Source: Komarekiella atlantica HA4396-MV6
Lineage (GTDB): Bacteria; Cyanobacteriota; Cyanobacteriia; Cyanobacteriales; Nostocaceae
DNA length: 64,000 bases
Direction: 5' to 3'
Assembly (NCBI GenBank): GCA_019359395.1
Contig: JAHHHK010000020.1
Span: 62,001 to 126,000 of the forward strand
This document shows positions 1-7,851 of the stretch, piece after piece (position 1 is the stretch's first letter; every line of letters starts with the position of its first letter). Below the pieces are notes generated by a model. It had not been told where the DNA came from. It saw only the letters and a program-made list of their open reading frames with translations, and searched no databases. The position numbers and the translations under genes were made by a program.

Positions 1-731
1 TTTGCGTTTTCAATGTCGCCGCGCTCAAGTGTTTGGCGGATTAGTGAAGTGCTAATACGCGCTTGCTGTGTTTGAGCAATGTTAACATCACTGCTTTGTG
101 GGGATACATCTGTATAACTTTGCAAGGGAACGATAGTAACTGGAATACCGTACTTGGCCGCGAGTAATTGCAAATCTTTAGCTGTACCACTGCGTTTTTC
201 ACCAAAACAAAAATCTTCCCCGATACTAATTTGCTGACATCGAAGTTGTTGTACGAGAATTTTTTCTACGAACTCTTCGGGGGTTAAAGCAGATAATTCT
301 TTATCAAAAGGCAGCAGTACCAGTTGTTCTACCCCAAGCGATCGCAATTGTTCGACTTTTTCATCCAGTGGCGTTAACAAAGTCCGGGGTTGTCCGGTAA
401 AAAACTCCTGTGGATGGGGATGAAAGGTGACAACTGTCGAGTATACACGTTCGTTTGGTGATACTAGGGGTGCAGAAGAGGAGGGAATGGGGGGATGAGA
501 GGATGGCGGGAATGAAGAATTTCTTTCTCTTTCAATTTCCCCTTCTCCCTCTGTTTCCTTTTCCTCCTCTGTTTCTTGTCTCCTTGCTTGCTGCAAAACT
601 GGTTGAATTACTCTTTGATGACCAAGATGGACACCGTCAAACTTGCCAAGAGCAACAGCGGTTGGTGTTAGAGCCAGTTCAGTCGAAGAAGCAACCCACA
701 CAGAACACCCATTTTGAGACAGATTTAGCAC
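1..731 (-). CDS. ribF: Bifunctional riboflavin kinase/FAD synthetase, N-terminal part (cut by window start)
   Basis: RibF phosphorylates riboflavin to FMN and adenylylates FMN to FAD. The visible part is the N-terminal FAD synthetase (nucleotidyltransferase) domain. Reading the minus strand from GTG at 731 gives VLNLSQNGCSVWVASSTELAL, then the nucleotide-binding motif ALGKFDGVHLGHQRV, the TFHPHP motif, and the conserved stretch ISIGEDFCFGEKRSGT. The frame stays open to base 1, so the riboflavin kinase domain lies outside. Homologues that I remember start at the same MLNLSQNGCS position, which supports GTG 731 over the internal GTG at 701. Between the KFDGVHLGH segment and TFHPHP, at about positions 440-580, there is an in-frame low-complexity insert rich in Glu/Lys/Arg and then Ser/Pro, made from purine-rich DNA. 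It replaces a loop and probably leaves the fold intact. The family call is firm; the start is likely. Confidence 0.9.
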   Translation of the reverse strand, partial: MLNLSQNGCSVWVASSTELALTPTAVALGKFDGVHLGHQRVIQPVLQQARRQETEEEKETEGEGEIERERNSSFPPSSHPPIPSSSAPLVSPNERVYSTVVTFHPHPQEFFTGQPRTLLTPLDEKVEQLRSLGVEQLVLLPFDKELSALTPEEFVEKILVQQLRCQQISIGEDFCFGEKRSGTAKDLQLLAAKYGIPVTIVPLQSYTDVSPQSSDVNIAQTQQARISTSLIRQTLERGDIENA

Positions 732-873
732 GTGGATTCTGGATTTTAGGTTTATTTTAGCTATCAGCAGGAAGCTACTCTATGGTAAACCGCCTTGAGG
801 AGGACAGATCTCGTGCTGAAAGCTCTTGATCACCAATCTAATCTAAAATCTACAATTGCTTCGACCGCAACCT

Positions 874-1770
874 TTAGCCAGAAAACTTGCTGACAGGAAA
901 AGATTCTGATAAGGGAACTGAGATGGGAACCTGGAGTACCATTCCTTCACGTGCCATAATTGCACCAGAAAATTTCGCCGCGGCTTGTTCCCCTACACAA
1001 TCTAAAAAATCGTCATTGTGTGCAGGGTCGTGATGATAAATCACTAAAGTTTTGACGTTAGCTGCTTCTGCTATTTTTACAGCTTCTTGCCAAGTAGAAT
1101 GTCCCCAGCCAATTTTTGGAGATTTTGGACTATGGTATTCGTCATCAGTATAGGTGGAATCGTAGATCAAAATGTCGGCATTACGAGATAACCACAGCAC
1201 ATTTTCATCCAGTCGATCAGGGTAATGTTCAGTATCAGTAATGTAAACCGCAGCACCACCAAACCAATTGACTCGGTATCCTACAGCTTCACCCGGATGG
1301 TTTAAAGGTGATGTTTCTACGGTAATGTCATCAATGTATATTGGTTGCCCTGATTGAATGTCATGAAAATTTAAATTGGCTTGCATAATCTGCAAGGGTA
1401 CGGGAAAATTTGGGTGGAGCATTTGGTCATTCAACCGCTGTTCTATGGTGGAACCATCGGGAGCGATCGCGCCATAGATATGAAAGTTATTCCCTTTGAC
1501 AAATCCTGGACTAAAAAAGGGAAAACCCTGCATGTGATCCCAATGCGAGTGGGTGAAAAATATATGAGCTTCTATTGGCATTTGGCGCAACAAAGATTGC
1601 CCCAAAACATGCAATCCTGTACCAGCATCGAAGATTAAGCGTTTACCGCCCACTTGCATCTCAACGCAAGGGGTATTACCGCCATAACGGACGGTGTGTG
1701 GCCCTGGACTGGGGATGCTACCGCGAACGCCCCAAAATTGCACAGTAAATTGTTTCTCTATCCTAGACAT
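874..1770 (-). CDS. MBL-fold metallo-hydrolase
   Basis: A 298-residue protein of the metallo-beta-lactamase superfamily, close to the RNase Z/PhnP-like branch. The N-terminus FWGVRGSIPSPGP followed by RYGGNTPCVEM is typical of that branch. The metal-binding motif THSHWDHMQG lies near residue 74, followed by downstream metal ligands in ITDTEH and IYHHDPAH. No signal peptide or membrane segment is seen, so it should be cytoplasmic. The substrate cannot be told from sequence: related proteins act on phosphodiesters or cyclic nucleotides. It is on the same strand as ribF and about 140 bp upstream of it, but there is no clear operon link. The start at 1770 is an ATG directly before the conserved fold, so it is likely right. 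Confidence 0.85.
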   Translation of the reverse strand: MSRIEKQFTVQFWGVRGSIPSPGPHTVRYGGNTPCVEMQVGGKRLIFDAGTGLHVLGQSLLRQMPIEAHIFFTHSHWDHMQGFPFFSPGFVKGNNFHIYGAIAPDGSTIEQRLNDQMLHPNFPVPLQIMQANLNFHDIQSGQPIYIDDITVETSPLNHPGEAVGYRVNWFGGAAVYITDTEHYPDRLDENVLWLSRNADILIYDSTYTDDEYHSPKSPKIGWGHSTWQEAVKIAEAANVKTLVIYHHDPAHNDDFLDCVGEQAAAKFSGAIMAREGMVLQVPISVPLSESFPVSKFSG

Positions 1771-2057
1771 GGGTGTTGGCTTGCTGGACTGAGCGGGCGA
1801 TAAATCGAAAAAATTGTCACTTGTTTTGTCTAAGTTTATGCTGTCTCACTGCTTTTAGCAGAGGGTGATTTATTGGTAAAACAGCATACTCTGTTTACAG
1901 CTGATTTTGTGAAGTGGATAAGGTACTACAAAGCACAATTTTCAAGTTGTGTTTGCGTATGTATATCGGTTATCTCAAGAGTGCTCCTACTTTATAGCCT
2001 ACATTTTCCTGTAATGCATTTGGTTAACTTCAAATAGCTACCCGTAGATAAAATGAT

Positions 2058-2855
2058 TCAAGGAAATCCAAATTCCCACTGAGATAATTTATCCAGTCCG
2101 GTTGCGTAGGTGAGATTGTATTGTAAAGGCGTTATACTGATGTGGTTTTTACGGACAACATGTACATCCAGGGGTATGTTTTGAGGCAAGTTTAATCCTG
2201 ATGGAGGTTCCACATCTTCGATTACTTCTCCGGTTAACCAGTAGTACGTTTTTCCACGGGGATCAACTCGCTTATCAAATACATCAATATAGCGTCGCAC
2301 TCCCTGACGGGTAAGAGTGGCTCCGGCAATTTCTTCCCACTTCACAGCGGGAATATTAACGTTGAGCAACATCAAATCTGGTAAAGGCTTTTGTGCTAAT
2401 TGCTCCACTAAAATTCTGGCAAAATTAGCCGCAGGTTGAAAGTCCTTAGAGGTGTGACTGGTAAGACTCAGCGCCACACTGGGAATGCCTTCAATTAAAC
2501 CTTCCATTGCCGCAGAAACGGTACCAGAATAAAGAATTTCCGTTCCTAAATTCGCACCTTGATTAATGCCAGAAAGAACTAAGTCGGGGGGAGACTCTAG
2601 CAAAGCCCACAGTGCCAATTTCACACAATCCGAAGGAGTGCCATCACAAGCCCAGGCATTGACAGCAGGATGAAAAAGTGCATCGACAATTTCGGCGCGA
2701 ATGGGCTGGTGCATGGTTAGTCCATGTCCAGTTGCCGATCGCTCTCGATCTGGGCAAACTACGTTCACATCATGACCTGCTTCTGCCAAGCAGTTAGCTA
2801 GAGTACGAATACCTAGGGCAGAAATACCATCATCATTGCTAATCAGTAATTTCAT
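2058..2855 (-). CDS. surE: 5'/3'-nucleotidase SurE
   Basis: SurE is a metal-dependent phosphatase that removes phosphate from nucleoside 5'- and 3'-monophosphates and is linked to stationary-phase survival. The N-terminal metal site [10 protein letters not shown], the [12 protein letters not shown] segment and the [21 protein letters not shown] motif are all present. The length, about 265 residues, is usual for the family. I place the start at the ATG at 2855, which opens directly with MKLL. The frame continues two codons further to ATG 2861, but those two codons are part of a heptamer repeat (GTCATTA type on the plus strand) that runs into the gene start, so the longer start is less likely. 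It is divergent from pheS. Confidence 0.92.
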   Translation of the reverse strand: MKLLISNDDGISALGIRTLANCLAEAGHDVNVVCPDRERSATGHGLTMHQPIRAEIVDALFHPAVNAWACDGTPSDCVKLALWALLESPPDLVLSGINQGANLGTEILYSGTVSAAMEGLIEGIPSVALSLTSHTSKDFQPAANFARILVEQLAQKPLPDLMLLNVNIPAVKWEEIAGATLTRQGVRRYIDVFDKRVDPRGKTYYWLTGEVIEDVEPPSGLNLPQNIPLDVHVVRKNHISITPLQYNLTYATGLDKLSQWEFGFP

Positions 2856-2856
2856 A

Positions 2857-2887
2857 GTCATCAGTCATTAGTTATTGGTCATTTGTC
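2857..2887. repeat. Degenerate heptamer repeat (STRR) at the surE start
   Basis: Plus strand reads GTCATCA, GTCATTA, GTTATTG, GTCATTT in succession, about four imperfect 7-bp units. This is the short tandem repeat type known from heterocystous cyanobacteria. It touches the surE start codon. A further scattered run of related units lies at about 2962-2983. Confidence 0.75.
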
Positions 2888-3132
2888 TTTAAAGTTCTGT
2901 TTGCCAGTTCGACTTTAGGCGTTCCCTGCGGGATCTTGTTACAGACTTATTTCTTTTTGATTGGTCATTGCTCATTTGTCAATGTCAAAGGTCACAATAG
3001 AACAAAAAATATATCTACATTCAATTAACTCTAAACTGGTAAACATAAATCTAGCTTTGACTCTTACCTTTGATTTCAGCAATGGCACAATGCTCAGGTG
3101 ATTTGTTGAGCAGTCTTGAGCTTGGGACTATA

Positions 3133-3167
3133 GACTAATGACTAATGACTAATGACTAATGACTAAT
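3133..3167. repeat. Five perfect GACTAAT heptamers upstream of pheS
   Basis: GACTAAT is repeated five times without error from 3133 to 3167, ending 6 bp before the pheS ATG at 3174. The array therefore occupies the place where a Shine-Dalgarno site would normally be, and no purine-rich ribosome-binding site is visible. The surrounding 2862-3173 region holds no gene; apart from the heptamers I see nothing definable in it. Confidence 0.9.
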
Positions 3168-3173
3168 TAACCA

Positions 3174-4166
3174 ATGACTAGCAATTTAGAAGCTCAACTT
3201 TTAGCACTGCGGCAAGAAGGAGAACAAGCGATCGCAGCCGCCGATACCCTAGAACGCCTAGAAGAACTCAGAGTTAGCTATCTGGGTAAAAAGGGGCAAC
3301 TAGGGGCACTTTTGCGAAGTATGGGGCAGATGAGCGCAGAGGAACGACCGAAAATTGGAGCGATCGCCAACACAGTCAAAGAGTCCCTGCAAACTAGTTT
3401 AGACCAGCAACGCGCCGCCCTAGAAGCCGCGCAAATCGAAGCACAGCTAGAAGCTGAAACTTTAGATGTGACTATGCCAGGCATTTACCGCCCTCAAGGT
3501 CGCATCCATCCCCTCAATGGCATTATTGACCGGGCGCTAGATATCTTTGTCGGTATGGGCTATACGGTAGCTCAAGGGCCAGAAATGGAAACAGATTATT
3601 ATAATTTCGAGGCTCTCAATACCCCGCCTGACCACCCCGCCCGTGATATGCAGGATACTTTCTACCTGCCAGATGGTAATCTCCTACGTACTCATACTTC
3701 ATCAGTTCAAATTCGCTACATGGAAAGAGAGGAGCCACCCATCCGGGTTGTTGCTCCAGGGCGAGTTTATCGGCGAGATAATGTAGACGCCACTCACTCA
3801 GCGGTTTTCCATCAAATAGAACTTTTAGCAATTGACGAGGGATTAACTTTTACCGACCTCAAAGGCACAATTAAGGTATTTTTACAAGCAATATTTGGCG
3901 ATTTGCCTATTCGTTTCCGTGCCAGTTATTTCCCCTTTACTGAACCCTCGGCTGAGGTTGATTTGCAGTGGAATGGGCGTTGGTTGGAGGTGATGGGTTG
4001 CGGTATGGTCGATCCAAATGTACTTAAATCTGTGGGTTATGACCCAGAAGTTTATACCGGGTTTGCCGCCGGTTTTGGTGTAGAACGCTTTGCAATGGTG
4101 TTACACCAAATTGATGATATTCGTCGGTTGTATGCTAGCGATTTGCGGTTTTTGCAGCAATTTTAA
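3174..4166 (+). CDS. pheS: Phenylalanine-tRNA ligase alpha subunit
   Basis: PheS carries the catalytic class II core of the tetrameric enzyme that charges tRNA-Phe. The protein has 330 residues, the normal size. The N-terminal coiled coil (about residues 1-90, [16 protein letters not shown] and the following helix) precedes the catalytic domain. Class II motif 2 is seen as [20 protein letters not shown] and motif 3 as [16 protein letters not shown]. The ATG at 3174 follows a heptamer array by 6 bp and opens with [10 protein letters not shown], as I remember for Nostoc relatives. The pheT partner is not adjacent, which is common in cyanobacteria. Confidence 0.96.
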   Translation: MTSNLEAQLLALRQEGEQAIAAADTLERLEELRVSYLGKKGQLGALLRSMGQMSAEERPKIGAIANTVKESLQTSLDQQRAALEAAQIEAQLEAETLDVTMPGIYRPQGRIHPLNGIIDRALDIFVGMGYTVAQGPEMETDYYNFEALNTPPDHPARDMQDTFYLPDGNLLRTHTSSVQIRYMEREEPPIRVVAPGRVYRRDNVDATHSAVFHQIELLAIDEGLTFTDLKGTIKVFLQAIFGDLPIRFRASYFPFTEPSAEVDLQWNGRWLEVMGCGMVDPNVLKSVGYDPEVYTGFAAGFGVERFAMVLHQIDDIRRLYASDLRFLQQF

Positions 4167-4373
4167 GGAAGCGATCGCTTTAAATAATCAGGCATTTACT
4201 AAATCTCTTGCAAAAATCTATTGGATGAAAATGGAACCACAGATAAATACCGATTAATAATATCAATTCTTAAAAAGAAGGCTACATATTTAATCTGGCT
4301 TGCCAAATTAAATTTTACTTTCTTAATAGAAATTAGGAATTGTATTATCTGTGGTTCTAAATATAATTGGCTG

Positions 4374-4649
4374 ATGCGGTTCACTTGGGATGAAAATAAG
4401 CGGCAATTAAATTTGGGCAAACACGGGTTTGATTTCGTGGATGCTTCCCAGGTTTTTGAAGGTGCAACATTCACGTTTGAAGATGAGCGCTATGCTTATG
4501 GAGAACAGCGCTTTATTACACTGGAACTATTACGTAGGCGAGTGGTAGTGATTGCCCATACAGAAGTTGGGGATGAAATTCGTGTAATTTCGATGAGGGA
4601 GGGAACTAAACGTGAGCAAATCATTTTTTTTCAAAGCCTCTCAAACTGA
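4374..4649 (+). CDS. brnT: BrnT-family toxin (RelE-like fold ribonuclease)
   Basis: BrnT toxins are small ribonucleases that stop translation and are neutralised by the DNA-binding BrnA antitoxin. From ATG 4374 the protein is 91 residues: MRFTWDENKRQLNLGKHGFDFVDASQVF, then a Glu/Asp-Glu-Arg strand and RRRVVVIAHTEVGDEIRVISMREGTKREQ. The WDxxKxxxNxxKHGxxF opening and the RxISxRxAxxxE-type ending are the family hallmarks. The frame is open for about 50 codons upstream, but that part is AT-rich and unlike BrnT, so I reject the longer start. It overlaps the next gene by 38 bp, so the two are translationally linked, toxin first, as usual for brnTA. Confidence 0.85.
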   Translation: MRFTWDENKRQLNLGKHGFDFVDASQVFEGATFTFEDERYAYGEQRFITLELLRRRVVVIAHTEVGDEIRVISMREGTKREQIIFFQSLSN

Positions 4650-4938
4650 TTGGCAGAGGATTGATGCAATGCAAGATGAGGACATTGATCTTTCTGACAT
4701 TCCAGAAGTGAGTGAAGAACAAATGAAACAAGCAGTGCTGCGGGTTGGGGGAAAACCTGTTGAACGGGGTCAACAGCGTGTCGATATCCTCCTAGATGCT
4801 TTCATTGTGGAATACTTCAAGGCCAAGGCAGGTGAGCAGGGGTATCAAGTGCTAATTAATCAGGCATTGGCAGAGTATATCTTAGCAAAAACAGTGGATT
4901 TGTCAGTTTCAGAAGTCAACGAGATTTTACCAGATTGA
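4612..4938 (+). CDS. brnA: BrnA-family antitoxin
   Basis: Partner antitoxin of the preceding BrnT. The conserved acidic stretch DEDIDLSDIPEVSEEQ near residues 23-38 wraps the toxin in known complexes. The C-terminal RVDILLDAFIVEYFKAKAGEQGYQVLINQALAEYI is the ribbon-helix-helix-like DNA-binding part (GYQxxINxxL motif), so the pair probably represses its own promoter. GTG at 4612 gives 108 residues; ATG at 4669 (MQDEDIDLSD) is a plausible shorter start. The 38-bp overlap with brnT supports coupling. Confidence 0.83.
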   Translation: MSKSFFFKASQTDWQRIDAMQDEDIDLSDIPEVSEEQMKQAVLRVGGKPVERGQQRVDILLDAFIVEYFKAKAGEQGYQVLINQALAEYILAKTVDLSVSEVNEILPD

Positions 4939-4975
4939 AGTAAACTATTCAGTACGCAACTCCCCTTTACGCGAT

Positions 4976-5587
4976 ATGACTGCAATCACTGGCAAACGTC
5001 TAACGCTTGAGGAATATTTGAAGTATGACGATGGCACTGATAGCCAGTATGAACTGGTGGCAGGGGAATTAGTTGCAATGCCACCTGAAAGCCCAAAAAA
5101 TGTTCAGATATCTCTGTTTTTGCTAGTAAATTTGCTTAAGTTTGTCCCAATCAATCAGTTGAGTAACAAAGCTGAAATTGTCGTCGGTGGTTCTCGTGCG
5201 ACAACTCGCGTTCCCGACTTAGTTGTGCTGACAGATGAATTAGCAACAGCCTTACAAGGCTCAACAAGATCCACAATTACCCTGGATATGCCACCTCCAG
5301 CGCTGGTTATCGAAGTCGTTTCTCCTGGCAAAGCTAATGAAGACCGGGACTACCGCTATAAACGTTCTGAGTATGCTGCTAGGGGAATTGCTGAATATTG
5401 GATTGTTGACCCGCAAACGAACAAGGTTACTGTATTAACATTAGTTGATGGGCTTTATGAAGAAACTGTCTTCGCAGGAAACACAGCGAGCGCTTCTACT
5501 ATCTTCCCAGAATTACAGCTAACCGCAGAGCAAGTACTTAAAGCCGGAGAAAGCATTACACCAAGCTCTGCTAAGTCAGATAATTAG
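4976..5587 (+). CDS. Uma2-family (DUF820) restriction-endonuclease-fold protein
   Basis: A 203-residue member of the Uma2/DUF820 family, which is strongly expanded in cyanobacteria and has a PD-(D/E)XK nuclease fold. Family marks are the N-terminal LTLEEYLKYDDGTDSQYELVAGELVAM, the VPDLVVLTDEL segment carrying the catalytic Asp, and PPPALVIEVVSPGKANEDRDYRYKRSEYAARGIAEYWIVDP, with the Glu-x-Val and Lys positions of the active site. The biological role of the family is unsettled; links to transposition and defence have been proposed. It starts 37 bp after brnA on the same strand and could be co-transcribed. The gap from 5588 to 5858 holds nothing I recognise. Confidence 0.88.
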   Translation: MTAITGKRLTLEEYLKYDDGTDSQYELVAGELVAMPPESPKNVQISLFLLVNLLKFVPINQLSNKAEIVVGGSRATTRVPDLVVLTDELATALQGSTRSTITLDMPPPALVIEVVSPGKANEDRDYRYKRSEYAARGIAEYWIVDPQTNKVTVLTLVDGLYEETVFAGNTASASTIFPELQLTAEQVLKAGESITPSSAKSDN

Positions 5588-5858
5588 AGGACTAACCCCA
5601 AATTTCTTTTTGGCAGACAGATGAAGTGATTTGAGAGAGGCGATAGGGCAGTTTTCTGGCAAGATATTGGTTATATCTGCCCCGTTAAGTGCAATCGTAC
5701 GCTCAACGAGCTGAAAGTGGGCAGGCAATCAGCAGTGGGTAACAATAATGAGTTACTTTTTATTACCAACCTTTATCCTCACATTCAAATTTTCCTTTGC
5801 TTAATCTGGTGGGATCTATTGATGAATTAGATAGATTTAATCGTTTTATTTGATCACA

Positions 5859-6503
5859 TTATCCTTGAGTACTTCGACATTCACCTAATGACTTTGCTGG
5901 AAAAAGGTGTTCTGAACTAAATACTTGATTACAAAACCATTTTTCTCTTATTTCTGTTATTTCATCAATAGTTTCGTTTGATAAGATATCACCTTTTGCG
6001 TGTTCTACTTTAAGGCCAATAATAGAAAAAGGTACAGTTACAAAACTTGATAAGAAAAATATTAAAAGCCAAAAAATATTTATATTATTTTTCCTAAAAA
6101 ACTTCATCCTATATATCAATATAAAAACAAAAATATTAAATAGAATACTGACTATAAATAACGAATTATCATACTGGAGCGATAATCTAATTACATTAAA
6201 TATGTCATTAGGATAAACTTTGACAGAATATGGGTCTAATGAAGGAGCATAAATAAGGGTTCGTTTAAAATGGTCTTTTAAGGAAATTGAAAATGATAAT
6301 AAAAATATAAATAATGCAAGATTCCGATTTAAAAAAGGTTCTTTTCCATTCTTTAATTCAATTATTTTTAAGATAGGTAGTATAAAAATTATAAACATCC
6401 ATGTAAATATTAAAATAATATTAGCAATAAAAATAATAATTAATATATAATCAAGATAATTGGTTGAATACTTAACCATTTCAAGCAAGTTATAAATTTC
6501 CAT
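5859..6503 (-). CDS. Predicted four-TM membrane protein, no known family
   Basis: I do not recognise this 214-residue protein. It has four hydrophobic segments: about residues 17-45 (YILIIIFIANIILIFTW), 63-79 (LALFIFLLSFSISL), 113-132 (LFIVSILFNIFVFILIYRM) and 141-165 (IFWLLIFFLSSFVTVPFSI), followed by a charged C-terminal tail ending CRSTQG. The coding DNA is much richer in A and T than its neighbours, with heavy use of ATA and AAA codons. That suggests recent acquisition or relaxed selection. It sits between accessory gene pairs, so a cargo or defence role is possible, but nothing in the sequence shows this. Confidence 0.6.
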   Translation of the reverse strand: MEIYNLLEMVKYSTNYLDYILIIIFIANIILIFTWMFIIFILPILKIIELKNGKEPFLNRNLALFIFLLSFSISLKDHFKRTLIYAPSLDPYSVKVYPNDIFNVIRLSLQYDNSLFIVSILFNIFVFILIYRMKFFRKNNINIFWLLIFFLSSFVTVPFSIIGLKVEHAKGDILSNETIDEITEIREKWFCNQVFSSEHLFPAKSLGECRSTQG

Positions 6504-6750
6504 ATTTTATAAATAAAAATATTTTTATTAATTGAGTAAATGTAGTTATTCATTCCTCAAGAAAATTGCCTAAATCCTTGATTTTTCGTTGATATTTAGG
6601 GGAGTGAATGGTTGCCTCCTTACTCCCTTCTCACAATGTCCAGCATTCTCCCTTACCACGGTTTGCTGTAGCAGCATCTGGAGTCTTGACAGGATATTGG
6701 GGTAAGAATTGACGGGAGGGCTTGAAGGAAATTGAGGGGAGAATGGGGAA

Positions 6751-6777
6751 GTTAAAAAAACCAGGATAAATCCTGGT
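6751..6777 (-). terminator. Rho-independent terminator of the 51-codon gene
   Basis: On the minus strand ACCAGGA, a four-base loop and TCCTGGT form a perfect 7-bp stem followed at once by a run of seven T. It lies 30 bp after the stop of the short minus-strand gene at 6807-6962 and is the best evidence that this gene is transcribed. Confidence 0.8.
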
Positions 6778-6806
6778 ACGTTAATATTTTAGATTTTTAT
6801 TAAAAG

Positions 6807-6962
6807 TTATATCATATCTTTAAGTAATGAAATGTTCACTTCTGTATTTTCGAGAACTAACTCAAGCATACATCTTTCTCCTTCATCACTTGGCAACAGT
6901 CTGTTTATTTCATCAGATGCCGCTTTTTTAACTTCTAATAATTTTTGAAAAGGTTTTTTCAT
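6807..6962 (-). CDS. Small protein of 51 residues, unknown
   Basis: The minus strand from ATG 6962 reads MKKPFQKLLEVKKAASDEIN and continues to a C-terminus LLKDMI, 51 residues in all. The middle part (RLLPSDEGERCMLELVLENTE) and the rest suggest two or three charged amphipathic helices; no motif is recognised. A textbook terminator lies 30 bp beyond its stop codon. No clear Shine-Dalgarno sequence is seen, which is common in cyanobacteria. The size and charge would fit an antitoxin or small regulator, but this is only a guess. Confidence 0.5.
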   Translation of the reverse strand: MKKPFQKLLEVKKAASDEINRLLPSDEGERCMLELVLENTEVNISLLKDMI

Positions 6963-7154
6963 AATAGTTGATACAATAAATTGTAAATAATTAGCTACTA
7001 TGAAAAAGGTTAAAACCTTTCAAAACTAATGTCACATAAATTTAAAAATTAAACACCATGATTATTACTGAAGTTTTATACTTTTGTGTAAAACTGTTAA
7101 GTAAAAATACTGCTAAACTAAAGTCAACGCCAGTTTTGCTGAGTGATTCGTTCT

Positions 7155-7448
7155 ATGTTTGCTGAAACCTCCTCGCGCTACGTTACCCGTAACCCTGAAA
7201 TTTTGAGCGGAGAGCCAATTATTATAGGTACTCGGACATCTGTTCGTGCCATTGTCGGTTTGTGGCGATTGGGGATTATGCCAGAAGAAATCCTGAACCA
7301 TTTGCCACATCTTACGCTGGCACAAGTGTTTGATGCCTTGAGTTTTTATCTCGATCATCAAGCAGAGATTAATGAATACATTGAGCGAAACCGAGTACCC
7401 GATGAATTAATACATCCATCTGTAAAAGCTATATTGGGCACATCGTGA
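7155..7448 (+). CDS. DUF433 protein (antitoxin-like)
   Basis: A 97-residue DUF433 protein. The family has a winged helix-like fold and is nearly always encoded next to a DUF5615 PIN-like protein. The signature RNPEILSGEPIIIGTRTSVRAIVGLWRLG, followed by GIMPEEILNHLPHLTLAQVFDALSFYLDHQAEI, is fully present. ATG 7155 is preferred; an in-frame GTG at 7143 adds four residues. Its last codons overlap the next gene by 4 bp (GTGA), which points to translational coupling. Likely role: DNA-binding, antitoxin-like partner. Confidence 0.85.
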   Translation: MFAETSSRYVTRNPEILSGEPIIIGTRTSVRAIVGLWRLGIMPEEILNHLPHLTLAQVFDALSFYLDHQAEINEYIERNRVPDELIHPSVKAILGTS

Positions 7449-7789
7449 CGGTTTTTGCTGCACTTTACAACGATGAGGATATGTCAGCGTTGGTTGCTAC
7501 ACTGTTGCGATCACGCGGTTTGGATATCACAACTGTTCCTGAACAAACAACCCTCGGCAAAACTGACCGTGAGCAACTTGAATTCGCAACTTCTGTAGGC
7601 AGATGTATTCTGACACATAACTGTGTCAATTTTGAGCGGTTGCATCTCCAATATATAGAGGAGAATAGAGAACATTTTGGGATTATCGTCGTGCCTCAGA
7701 AAAACGCTTATGAAGTGGCGCAACGGATTGGTATTCTAGTAAGCACACTAACCGCTGATGAAATTAGGAATCAGTTGTTGTATGCATGA
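7445..7789 (+). CDS. DUF5615 PIN-like protein (toxin-like partner)
   Basis: A 114-residue DUF5615 protein, a short PIN-like fold. Acidic residues in the expected places are NDED near the N-terminus (LYNDEDMSALVATLLRSRG), TDREQLEFA, and CILTHNCVNFERL, where the usual ThrxAsp is replaced by THN. The replacement of that Asp may weaken metal binding; the C-terminus (FGIIVVPQ) is normal for the family. The GTG start overlaps the DUF433 stop. The two genes form the common DUF433/DUF5615 pair, assumed to be a toxin-antitoxin module, although direct proof of activity for this family is thin. Confidence 0.82.
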   Translation: MTVFAALYNDEDMSALVATLLRSRGLDITTVPEQTTLGKTDREQLEFATSVGRCILTHNCVNFERLHLQYIEENREHFGIIVVPQKNAYEVAQRIGILVSTLTADEIRNQLLYA

Positions 7790-7792
7790 ATC

Positions 7793-7850
7793 GTTTCAAA
7801 TTAACAATATTCAGGTGGTCAGTGAATTACACTAACCACCCTTTTGAAAC
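7793..7850. terminator. Bidirectional hairpin between convergent genes
   Basis: Nested inverted repeats: outer GTTTCAAA (7793-7800) with TTTGAAAC (7843-7850), inner GGTGGT (7814-7819) with ACCACC (7835-7840). It lies exactly between the converging DUF5615 and S9 peptidase genes, whose stops flank it, so it can serve both as a terminator. Confidence 0.6.
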
Positions 7851-7851
7851 T

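Larger units (their letters stand above)
6504..7154. other. Intergenic region around the small gene
   Basis: Apart from the 51-codon gene and its terminator, I see no gene here. The stretch 6580-6760 is G-rich, with repeated GGGGAGAATGGGG-like runs typical of decayed short repeats. The part from 6963 to 7154 is AT-rich and must hold the promoters for the divergent small gene and the DUF433 gene; no clear -10/-35 pair stands out. Confidence 0.5.

Noticed and set aside
455-760. 101-codon plus-strand frame
   Set aside because: It lies opposite ribF; its Phe/Pro/Leu-rich product is the complement of the low-complexity insert.
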